Below, one piece after another: positions 1 to 4,571 of a DNA stretch of 5,408 nt; the stretch's first letter is position 1; the number at the start of each line of letters is the position of its first letter. A program made the position numbers and the translations under genes. The DNA is from XYB2-FULL-45-11 sp964355525 (GTDB lineage: Bacteria > Patescibacteriota > Patescibacteriia > UBA9934 > GWF2-40-263). The notes under the pieces were generated by a model. It saw only the letters and a list, made by a program, of their open reading frames with translations, was not told the origin of the DNA and did not search any database. Location of the stretch: contig CAYHDY010000058.1 of the NCBI GenBank assembly GCA_964355525.1, positions 1 through 5,408 of the forward strand. Reading direction: 5' to 3'.

Positions 1-302
1 CATTCGATTCGGTCTGGGCGTATACGTCCTTGATTCACGTTCCGAAATCCGAACTTGCGCAAGCGTATCGCGAGATTCGTCGTGTGCTTAAACCAAATGG
101 TATCTTCGGACTCGGGATGATCGAAGGGGACAGCGAAGGCTACAAAGATCACACACGCGTCACCATGCCGCGATGGTTCAGTTTTTTTCAAAAAGAAGAA
201 GTGGAAAAACATCTGCACGACCATCAGTTCGAAATCCTGCATTTCGAAACGTTCAAACCAAACACAAAAAATTATCTGAATTTTATTGCGATAAAAAAAT
301 AA
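1..302 (+). CDS. SAM-dependent methyltransferase, C-terminal part (5' end outside window)
   Basis: The reading frame is open from base 3 and ends at TAA 300-302, giving 99 visible residues with no start codon that needs to be used; the TTG at 30 is internal. The fragment begins FDSVWAYTSLIHVPKSEL, then YREIRRVLKPNG. This is the motif IV to motif VI stretch of class I (Rossmann-fold) methyltransferases of the Methyltransf_11/25 type: the FDxV strand, the LxHVP turn, and a helix ending in the LKPxG turn before the next strand. The rest (RVTMPRWFSFF, then EEVEKHLHDHQFEILHFE) matches the usual closing helix and last strands. The SAM-binding motif I (GxGxG) lies upstream and is not visible, and the substrate cannot be inferred. 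It is followed ten bases later by an intrinsic terminator, so it is transcriptionally separate from dnaG. Confidence 0.82.
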   Translation, partial: FDSVWAYTSLIHVPKSELAQAYREIRRVLKPNGIFGLGMIEGDSEGYKDHTRVTMPRWFSFFQKEEVEKHLHDHQFEILHFETFKPNTKNYLNFIAIKK

Positions 303-311
303 TGTGACTTT

Positions 312-343
312 AAACGACCTATCATAGGTCGTTTTGCTTTTCG
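312..343 (+). terminator. Intrinsic terminator after the methyltransferase
   Basis: A perfect 10-bp stem, AAACGACCTA (312-321) with TAGGTCGTTT (325-334), closes a 3-nt TCA loop. A T-rich tract, TTTTGCTTTT, follows. It lies ten bases after the methyltransferase stop codon and 30 bases before the dnaG ATG. The upstream A run also gives a short T-rich tract on the other strand, but no minus-strand gene faces it. Confidence 0.85.
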
Positions 344-372
344 ATCAAAAATCCGATAAACTCCCAGTAACT

Positions 373-2157
373 ATGGATCCAAAAGACGAGATCAAAGAAA
401 AGACGGATATTGTCGCCCTCATTGGCGAGTATTTGGAGTTGAAGCCGGCGGGGATGCATGGGTTTCGGGCGTTGTGTCCGTTTCACGGAGAGAAGTCACC
501 TTCATTTCATGTGTCGTCGGATCGGCAGATTTATCATTGCTTCGGGTGCGGAGAGGGCGGGGACGTTTTTGCATTCGTGATGAAGATGGAGGGAATGGAT
601 TTTTATGAGGCGCTCACGCATCTGGGAAAAAAAGCCGGCGTGGAAATTAAACGATTTGATACGGCGGATGGAAATGTGAAACAACGATTGTTGTCGATTC
701 ATGAACTCGCGACATCTTTTTATAAACAAGTTTTAACAACGGCTACACTCGCGGAAGTTGCACGTGATTATTTGTCGAAGCGTGGGATCACACCGGAGTT
801 GATTGAGAAATTTGAGATTGGATTCGCACCGGATGATTGGAGTAAATTGTCGGATGCGTTATTGAAACGCGGATTTTCAGAAACGGAACTTGTGCAAGCG
901 GGACTCTCGCTCAAAAAGAAATCCGGTTCGGGATTGATCGATCGATTCCGTAATCGTGTGATGATTCCGCTTCGTGATCAGCACGGCAACACGGTCGGAT
1001 TCACGGGAAGACAACTTCCCGGCGGAGATTCTGCAATGGGAAAATATGTGAATTCACCCGAGACGCCGATTTATCACAAAGGACGATTGGTGTACGGACT
1101 CGATTTGGCAAAACGTGCGATCAAGGAAAAACAATGTGCGATTATCGTTGAAGGAAATCTCGATGTTGTTGCGTCACACAAGGCGCATGTTGAAAATGTG
1201 GTCGCGAGTTCGGGGACGGCGCTTACACTTGAACAACTTGAGTTACTCAAACGATACACAAACACGGTTGTCTTTTGTTTCGATCGCGATGCGGCTGGAC
1301 TGAATGCGGCAAAGAAAGGAGTCTCGATCGCGCGTTCGCTCGATTACGATGTTCGTGCATTGATTCTTCCACGAGATGTGAAAGATCCTGATGATCTTGT
1401 GCAAAAAGATTCGAGTGCTTGGCAAAAAATTTCCGAGGAGTCGGTTCCGTTTCTGCAATTTATTTTCGAACAAACATTCGCGAACCGCGATATAACAAAT
1501 GTCGATCACAAACGTGCGATCACGCAAGAACTCATTCCGGCCATCGCGGAAATTACAGACGTCATCGAACGTGAACATTGGACGGAGAAACTCGCATCGC
1601 TTTTGAATGTGGATTTGAAAGTGACACGCGAAGCAATCGCGAATACGGGAAAGGTGACAGACGTGACAAAAGTCACAAAGGTGACAGAGGTTGGGAAGGG
1701 GATGAAAATTTCGAAGAAGGATCAGATCGCGCAATTGCTGATCGGTGTTGCGTTGAACGACGAATTGAACCGACAAATTGTGCTTGATGAATTAGCGAAA
1801 GCGGTGTTCGAAAACGCATCACTTGAATCTCTTTACAATTTTGTCCGAAATGCGTACACTTCCAACATCGAGACGGCCAAAAATGCCCAGCCATTTTTTG
1901 CACGAATTCGAAGTTTGCTTGAAGCCGATCCCACGCAAGAACATCTCTTGTCACTGCTCGATCAATCGAGCCTGATCGCCGAGGAAACATTCGGAAATGT
2001 CGCATTAACCGCCGTCCTCCCACAATTGAACATTCTTTTTGAGACCCTGCGCGCATCAGATCTTCATTCACGTCGATCTGTCATTGCACAAAAACTTCGC
2101 CAAGCGGAAGACGCCGGCGATGTTGAGACCGTAAAAAAATTGTTAAGTGAGTTATAA
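373..2157 (+). CDS. dnaG: DNA primase DnaG
   Basis: Makes the RNA primers for chromosome replication, working with the replicative helicase at the fork. From ATG 373 the protein has 594 residues, a normal DnaG length. The N-terminal CHC2 zinc ribbon is intact: C35, H38, C56 and C59, in CPFHGEKSPSFH and YHCFGCGEGGD. The RNA polymerase core includes RFRNRVMIPLRD (191-202) and KYVNSPETPIY. The TOPRIM fold has E260 in VEGNLDVV, D304 and D306 in FCFDRDAAG, and KDPDD at 337-341, matching the metal-binding acidic residues of E. coli DnaG. The C-terminal 150 residues are helical, as expected for the helicase-binding domain. ATG 373 is preferred over in-frame TTG 334, which lies inside the upstream terminator stem. 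No Shine-Dalgarno is evident; TTGCTT (334-339) and TAAACT (357-362), 17 bases apart, are a weak possible promoter. A KVT tripeptide repeat sits at residues 427-440. Confidence 0.97.
   Translation: MDPKDEIKEKTDIVALIGEYLELKPAGMHGFRALCPFHGEKSPSFHVSSDRQIYHCFGCGEGGDVFAFVMKMEGMDFYEALTHLGKKAGVEIKRFDTADGNVKQRLLSIHELATSFYKQVLTTATLAEVARDYLSKRGITPELIEKFEIGFAPDDWSKLSDALLKRGFSETELVQAGLSLKKKSGSGLIDRFRNRVMIPLRDQHGNTVGFTGRQLPGGDSAMGKYVNSPETPIYHKGRLVYGLDLAKRAIKEKQCAIIVEGNLDVVASHKAHVENVVASSGTALTLEQLELLKRYTNTVVFCFDRDAAGLNAAKKGVSIARSLDYDVRALILPRDVKDPDDLVQKDSSAWQKISEESVPFLQFIFEQTFANRDITNVDHKRAITQELIPAIAEITDVIEREHWTEKLASLLNVDLKVTREAIANTGKVTDVTKVTKVTEVGKGMKISKKDQIAQLLIGVALNDELNRQIVLDELAKAVFENASLESLYNFVRNAYTSNIETAKNAQPFFARIRSLLEADPTQEHLLSLLDQSSLIAEETFGNVALTAVLPQLNILFETLRASDLHSRRSVIAQKLRQAEDAGDVETVKKLLSEL
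1651..1692 (+). repeat. 9-bp coding repeat (Lys-Val-Thr) inside dnaG
   Basis: Imperfect 9-bp units read AAGGTGACA, GACGTGACA, AAAGTCACA, AAGGTGACA and then a decayed GAGGTTGGG. They encode KVT-DVT-KVT-KVT-EV at residues 427-440, between the RNA polymerase core and the C-terminal helicase-binding region, where DnaG normally has a flexible linker. The tract is short and low in complexity, so it is probably a tolerated linker expansion. A related 9-bp repeat begins rpoD downstream. Confidence 0.8.
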
Positions 2158-2162
2158 CTAAC

Positions 2163-2184
2163 GAATCGATTCATGAATCGATTC
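2163..2184. repeat. Perfect 22-bp palindrome between dnaG and rpoD
   Basis: Two copies of the self-complementary decamer GAATCGATTC flank a central AT, so the whole 22 bp is a perfect palindrome, starting six bases after the dnaG stop codon. As RNA it could form a 9-bp hairpin with a tetraloop. No run of T follows (AGCACTTTC), so it is a poor intrinsic terminator. A processing or mRNA-stabilising hairpin, or an operator bound by a dimeric protein, are alternatives; nothing here decides between them. A single GAATCGATTC also occurs at 4997-5006 inside mutY. Confidence 0.9.
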
Positions 2185-2193
2185 AGCACTTTC

Positions 2194-2224
2194 TTGTACG
2201 CCAGTAACGACAAGATGGTAAATT
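2194..2224 (+). promoter_or_regulatory. Possible extended -10 promoter for rpoD
   Basis: TAAATT at 2219-2224 is preceded by TG plus one base (2216-2218), giving an extended -10 arrangement. A weak TTGTAC (2194-2199) lies 19 bases upstream as a possible -35. Counting seven bases on from the -10 puts the predicted transcription start at 2231, the A of the rpoD ATG, which would make a leaderless mRNA. The match is only moderate and could be chance in an AT-rich spacer. Confidence 0.25.
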
Positions 2225-2230
2225 TTTTGT

Positions 2231-3589
2231 ATGGCATCAAAACCAGTGAAGAAGGTGATAAAGGTTTCAAAGGTCACACAGGTTGCAAAGGTTGTGAAGA
2301 AGCCGGTGAACCCTCCGAGAAAATTGCAGAAGTTGAATAAGACGAAGTTTCATAAACCGGGGGCACAGCAAGCCGCAAGACTGCTCTTGCTCGCAAAGCC
2401 GGTGAAACAAAAACCTCCGCAGAAAAACCAACCGTCCGCGAAAGGCGGAAAGAAAAATGCCGTTCCTGTCGTTCAAAAAGTTCGATATGTGAAAGCGGAA
2501 CCTCCAAATGAGGAAACGCTTGATCGCTTAATCGAAAAAGGAAAGCAGCGTGGATATCTCACGGAAAATGAAGTGTTGTTTACATTCACAGACGTTGAAG
2601 ATTATCTCGAAGTCTTCGAAGATTTTTTGGAAACGATTGATCGCGTCGGTGTGCACTTTGTTGAAATGAAAGAAGGAATTCTTGGACGCGAGAAGGATCG
2701 CGGGGATGTCTACGACAAAATTCGCGTGACACATGAGAAATCAAAAGGCGCGGCGATTCCCGAGATTACGCAAGATTCCATCCAGATGTATTTGCGTGAA
2801 ATCGGAAAGATTCCGCTCTTGAACGGAGAACAAGAAGTCGCACTCGCGAAGAGAAAAGAACGCGGTGAGAAAGAAGCGGAGCGTCGCATCATTGAAGCGA
2901 ACTTGCGTCTCGTGGTTTCCATCGCAAAGAAATTCGTCGGAAAACAAATGTCTCTTCTCGATTTGATTCAAGAAGGAAACATCGGTTTGTTCCGAGCCGT
3001 GAAAAAATTTGAATATCGTAAAGGATATAAATTCTCAACATACGCAACGTGGTGGATTCGTCAGGCGATCACCCGCGCGCTCGCCGATCAATCGCGAACG
3101 ATCCGTATTCCGGTGCACATGGTTGAAACGATCAATCGTTTCACACAAGTGGAACGTCAGTTGATTCAAGATCTCGGACGTGAACCGTTGCCGGAAGAAA
3201 TCGCTGCGGAAATGGGTGAGACCGTTGATAAGGTTCGTCACATTCGTAAAATTTCGCAGGACACGGTGTCACTCGAAACTTCCGTCGGTGACGATGATGA
3301 AGATTCAAAACTGGAAGATTTCATCGAGGATGTCAAAACCATCTCACCGGATCGTGCGGCTGCTCGAGAGTTGCTTCGCGATTACGTGCAGAAGGCAATG
3401 GAAGGGCTCACACCGCGTGAGCAAAAAATTCTTGAGATGCGTTTCGGTCTTGTCGATGGGGTCAGTCACACGCTTGAAGAAGTCGGACGCGAGTTCGATG
3501 TCACACGTGAGCGTATTCGTCAGATTGAGGCAAAGGCGCTTGAAAAGATTCAGGCAAACAGTCTGATCGAAAAATTGCGCGATTATTAA
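2231..3589 (+). CDS. rpoD: Primary RNA polymerase sigma factor (sigma-70 family, RpoD/SigA)
   Basis: Directs core RNA polymerase to housekeeping promoters. The 452-residue protein has all regions of a group 1 sigma factor in order. A region 1.1-like acidic segment spans about 94-150. Region 1.2 is at 181-215 (DSIQMYLREIGKIPLL). Region 2 is at about 216-290 and includes NLRLVVSIAKKFVG, DLIQEGNIGLFRAVKKFEY and FSTYATWWIRQAITRAL (promoter melting and -10 recognition). Region 3 begins with RTIRIPVHMVETINR (289-303). Region 4 is at about 392-445, with the helix-turn-helix TLEEVGREFDVTRERIRQIE reading the -35. Near identity to the E. coli RpoD 2.3-3.0 block makes a housekeeping role secure. The first 90 residues are an unusual Lys/Val/Pro-rich basic extension opening with KV-x repeats. 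No Shine-Dalgarno is seen. The gene follows dnaG by 73 bases, the common dnaG-rpoD pairing, and ends at a terminator. Confidence 0.97.
   Translation: MASKPVKKVIKVSKVTQVAKVVKKPVNPPRKLQKLNKTKFHKPGAQQAARLLLLAKPVKQKPPQKNQPSAKGGKKNAVPVVQKVRYVKAEPPNEETLDRLIEKGKQRGYLTENEVLFTFTDVEDYLEVFEDFLETIDRVGVHFVEMKEGILGREKDRGDVYDKIRVTHEKSKGAAIPEITQDSIQMYLREIGKIPLLNGEQEVALAKRKERGEKEAERRIIEANLRLVVSIAKKFVGKQMSLLDLIQEGNIGLFRAVKKFEYRKGYKFSTYATWWIRQAITRALADQSRTIRIPVHMVETINRFTQVERQLIQDLGREPLPEEIAAEMGETVDKVRHIRKISQDTVSLETSVGDDDEDSKLEDFIEDVKTISPDRAAARELLRDYVQKAMEGLTPREQKILEMRFGLVDGVSHTLEEVGREFDVTRERIRQIEAKALEKIQANSLIEKLRDY
2252..2296 (+). repeat. 9-bp coding repeat (Lys-Val-x) at the start of rpoD
   Basis: Units AAGGTGATA, AAGGTTTCA, AAGGTCACA, CAGGTTGCA and AAGGTTGTG follow one another in frame and encode KVI-KVS-KVT-QVA-KVV at residues 8-22. 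Period, frame and consensus (AAGGTNNCA) match the repeat in dnaG at 1651-1692. Lysine is written AAG in four of the five units. Confidence 0.75.
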
Positions 3590-3599
3590 ATTGAAAAAT

Positions 3600-3634
3600 A
3601 AAACACCCCGAGCAAATGTCGAAGGGTGTTTTTT
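3600..3634 (+). terminator. rpoD terminator, T-rich tract on both strands
   Basis: The stem AAAACACCC (3600-3608) with GGGTGTTTT (3624-3632) is extended inward by CGA (3609-3611) with TCG (3619-3621) past an AA bulge. TTTTTT ends the plus-strand side. On the minus strand the same hairpin is followed by TTTTATTTTT (complement of 3594-3603), so it could also stop leftward transcription. It begins 11 bases after the rpoD stop codon. Confidence 0.88.
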
Positions 3635-3868
3635 CGTTTCCAAAAGAAACGAAACTTCATGGGATGTATTTGGCTGATTGCAATCGAGTTTGTGCGATAA
3701 AGCACAATCCGAGAGTGTATCGAGCAGTCAGTTCACACCGATTGTCTCGAAACACTGGTGACGTGTTCCTTTTCGGGAACACCGCGGGGCTCTCATGTGA
3801 TTGTCAAAGACGCACACAGTTCCAAGCCCAAAAGCCAAATTTTGCCCAAATAACATCCGGATGAAGCA
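3600..3868 (-). ncRNA. Candidate structured RNA of unknown family, leftward
   Basis: There is no credible protein gene in these 270 bases, but several helices can be drawn. ATTTGGC (3668-3674) pairs with GCCAAAT (3834-3840) over 160 nt. ACAATC and GAGAG (3704-3715) pair with CTCTC and GATTGT (3790-3804). TTGTGC/GCACAA forms a local hairpin at 3690-3707, in competition with part of that helix. An 11-bp stem with one mismatch spans 3714-3756, and GTGTTCC/GGAACAC spans 3763-3782. The minus strand is chosen because an extended -10 motif (3874-3882) lies at its 5' side and the rpoD hairpin gives it a T tract at the 3' side; the plus strand has no terminator near 3840-3880. The size would allow a 6S-like or SRP-like RNA, but I see no diagnostic sequence of either. 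The helices could equally be leftover structure in an untranscribed spacer. Confidence 0.35.
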
Positions 3869-3873
3869 TGTTT

Positions 3874-3882
3874 ATTGTAGCA
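3874..3882 (-). promoter_or_regulatory. Extended -10 promoter-like element, leftward
   Basis: Read on the minus strand the sequence is TGCTACAAT. This is a TG dinucleotide, one base, then TACAAT, five of six matches to TATAAT. No good -35 hexamer is found 15-18 bases upstream, which extended -10 promoters can do without. The predicted start near 3866-3868 would transcribe the structured spacer toward the bidirectional terminator at 3600-3634. Confidence 0.35.
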
Positions 3883-3887
3883 CAATC

Positions 3888-3916
3888 TTGACAGATCGAC
3901 TATTTTGATGTAATGT
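3888..3916 (+). promoter_or_regulatory. Sigma-70-type promoter-like element, rightward
   Basis: A perfect -35 box TTGACA (3888-3893) is followed at 17 bases by TAATGT (3911-3916). That hexamer keeps the most conserved -10 positions, TA at the front and T at the end. An alternative -10, TGTAAT (3909-3914), matches five of six positions but with a short 15-base spacer. Either puts the start near 3921-3923, just before the stem-rich region that ends at the terminator at 4518-4549. It lies five bases from the leftward element, so the two would probably compete for polymerase. Confidence 0.45.
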
Positions 3917-3970
3917 CATTTTTGACGATGGCTCCTGTTTCGAGAAGACTCGGGTACACCATCTCGACCG

Positions 3971-4025
3971 GTTTAGCGAAGTGTAGTAACTAAACCGGTA
4001 CGAACGAGAGCTGAATAAGCTCAAA
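3971..4025. repeat. Left copy of the 55-base direct repeat flanking the assembly gap
   Basis: These 55 bases, from GTTTAGCGAAG to AAGCTCAAA, are identical to 4126-4180. The copy ends exactly at the first N. It lies inside the candidate RNA and includes most of the 10-bp ACCGGTTTAG stem and the GAGCT-GAATA hairpin. Confidence 0.95.
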
Positions 4026-4125
4026 NNNNNNNNNNNNNNNNNNNNNNNNNNNNNNNNNNNNNNNNNNNNNNNNNNNNNNNNNNNNNNNNNNNNNNNNNNN
4101 NNNNNNNNNNNNNNNNNNNNNNNNN
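4026..4125. other. Assembly gap, 100 Ns
   Basis: The run is exactly 100 Ns, the usual placeholder for a gap of unknown length. The flanks carry the same 55 bases, which suggests that nothing is missing and that two overlapping contig ends were left unmerged. Confidence 0.97.
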
Positions 4126-4180
4126 GTTTAGCGAAGTGTAGTAACTAAACCGGTACGAACGAGAGCTGAATAAGCTCAAA
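4126..4180. repeat. Right copy of the 55-base direct repeat flanking the assembly gap
   Basis: Identical to 3971-4025 and beginning at the first base after the N run. Its GGTACGA (4152-4158) pairs with TCGTGCC just beyond the repeat (4189-4195). The 5' part of the 10-bp hairpin is completed only by ACCG, which is present before the left copy. This is the pattern expected if one copy exists in the genome. Confidence 0.95.
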
Positions 4181-4195
4181 CCGTAAGCTCGTGCC
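4152..4195 (+). repeat. RNA module, copy 1 (CGAACG plus GAATA-loop hairpin)
   Basis: The order is GGTACGAACG, a hairpin GAGCT-GAATA-AGCTC, then AAAC, AAGCT and GCC. The same order recurs at 4320-4361. The outer bases GGTACGA and TCGTGCC pair with each other (7 bp, one G-T). The same bases up to 4180 also occur in the left gap copy. Confidence 0.7.
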
Positions 4196-4319
4196 CTGTG
4201 TGGACGAGTGATGTAGCCGACAAACCGCAAGGGGAGTTGGTGAGTAGGGATAGCGATGCGTTGTCGTTATTACCTGTCCCGAGCCGGCGGCCTCCTAAGT
4301 TTGGAGTGCTTCGCCGGCC

Positions 4320-4361
4320 GGGTCGAACGCTGAGTTGAATAAACTCACAACAAAGCTTGCC
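4320..4361 (+). repeat. RNA module, copy 2 (CGAACG plus GAATA-loop hairpin)
   Basis: The order is GGGTCGAACG, a hairpin GAGTT-GAATA-AACTC (extended by an outer T-A pair), then ACAAC, AAAGCTT and GCC. Compared with copy 1 the hairpin differs by C to T on the 5' side and G to A on the 3' side, which keeps the base pair. Confidence 0.7.
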
Positions 4362-4517
4362 TCTTGGTGCCGGGTGTTCAGCGATCCGCTTCTGCTGGGT
4401 TGCGTCCTCTCAGGCCCTTGGCAAAGCTCTCCCCGCACGATGTGTACGCGAATTCCGTGCGTGTGCTCGTCGTTTGCGGGGATGAACGAAGAAAATGATG
4501 CCATACGGGACTTCCTG

Positions 4518-4549
4518 ACTCGATCTTAAATAGATCGAGTTTTCTTTTT
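4518..4549 (+). terminator. Intrinsic terminator ending the rightward structured RNA
   Basis: The perfect 9-bp stem ACTCGATCT (4518-4526) with AGATCGAGT (4532-4540) has a 5-nt loop. TTTCTTTTT follows on the plus strand. On the minus strand the hairpin is followed by CAGGAAG, so it does not serve mutY. Its orientation is independent evidence for rightward transcription of the spacer, since no plus-strand protein gene lies upstream after rpoD's own terminator. Confidence 0.87.
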
Positions 4550-4571
4550 ATCGTGTCCGAATTGCATTAAG

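Larger units (their letters stand above)
3920..4549 (+). ncRNA. Candidate long structured RNA of unknown family (interrupted by the N gap)
   Basis: No protein gene is plausible here, yet stems are dense. They are GATGG/CCATC (3927-3963) enclosing CGAG-AAGA-CTCG; ACCGGTTTAG/CTAAACCGGT (3967-3999, 10 bp); GGTACGA/TCGTGCC (4152-4195); GAGCT-GAATA-AGCTC (4163-4177); GCCGGCG/CGCCGGC (4283-4318) enclosing CTCC/GGAG; TGAGTT-GAATA-AACTCA (4331-4347); AGCTTGCC with GGCAAAGCT (4354-4428, one bulge) enclosing GCGATCC/GGGTTGC (4381-4403); and CCCCGCA/TGCGGGG (4431-4481). CCGCAAGG would give a GNRA loop. A TTGACA promoter-like element precedes it and a strong plus-strand terminator ends it. If the two 55-base copies at the gap are one sequence, the transcript is about 475 nt. 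I found no tmRNA ends, no RNase P core, no SRP loop and no group I or II intron core. A highly divergent member of a known family remains possible. Confidence 0.6.

Noticed and set aside
334..372. Upstream TTG start for dnaG
   Set aside because: It falls inside the terminator stem of the preceding gene and adds 13 residues unlike any DnaG start; ATG 373 gives the usual short lead before the zinc ribbon.
1243..1776. 177-codon antisense frame inside dnaG
   Set aside because: It is the shadow of the primase frame; the sense strand encodes intact, ordered DnaG motifs across the whole interval.
3616..3864. 82-codon plus-strand open frame after rpoD
   Set aside because: It starts inside the rpoD terminator hairpin, has no recognisable protein pattern and overlaps a stretch of hairpins.
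3971..4180. CRISPR array or transposon long direct repeats
   Set aside because: There are only two copies, their edges coincide exactly with an N run, and no cas gene, transposase or terminal inverted repeat is present; an assembly overlap explains it.
4021..4230. Minus-strand frame running through the N gap
   Set aside because: Half of it is Ns and the rest is antisense to the structured RNA.
4320..4347. tRNA T-arm suggested by GGGTCGAACGC
   Set aside because: It does not fit the GTTCRANNC T-loop, has no acceptor or anticodon arms around it, and is better explained as the second copy of the RNA module.
4295..4529. Two overlapping small frames, 64 codons on plus and 69 on minus
   Set aside because: Both lie wholly across the stem-rich RNA region, overlap each other, and have cysteine/serine/proline-rich compositions typical of translated non-coding sequence.
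3920..4549. tmRNA or RNase P RNA
   Set aside because: There is no T-arm with CCA end and no tag frame ending in Ala-Ala for tmRNA, and no GAGGAAAGTCC-type P4 strand for RNase P. The minus-strand GGAAGTCCCG near 4505-4516 is a weak partial likeness, and the terminator orientation contradicts it.
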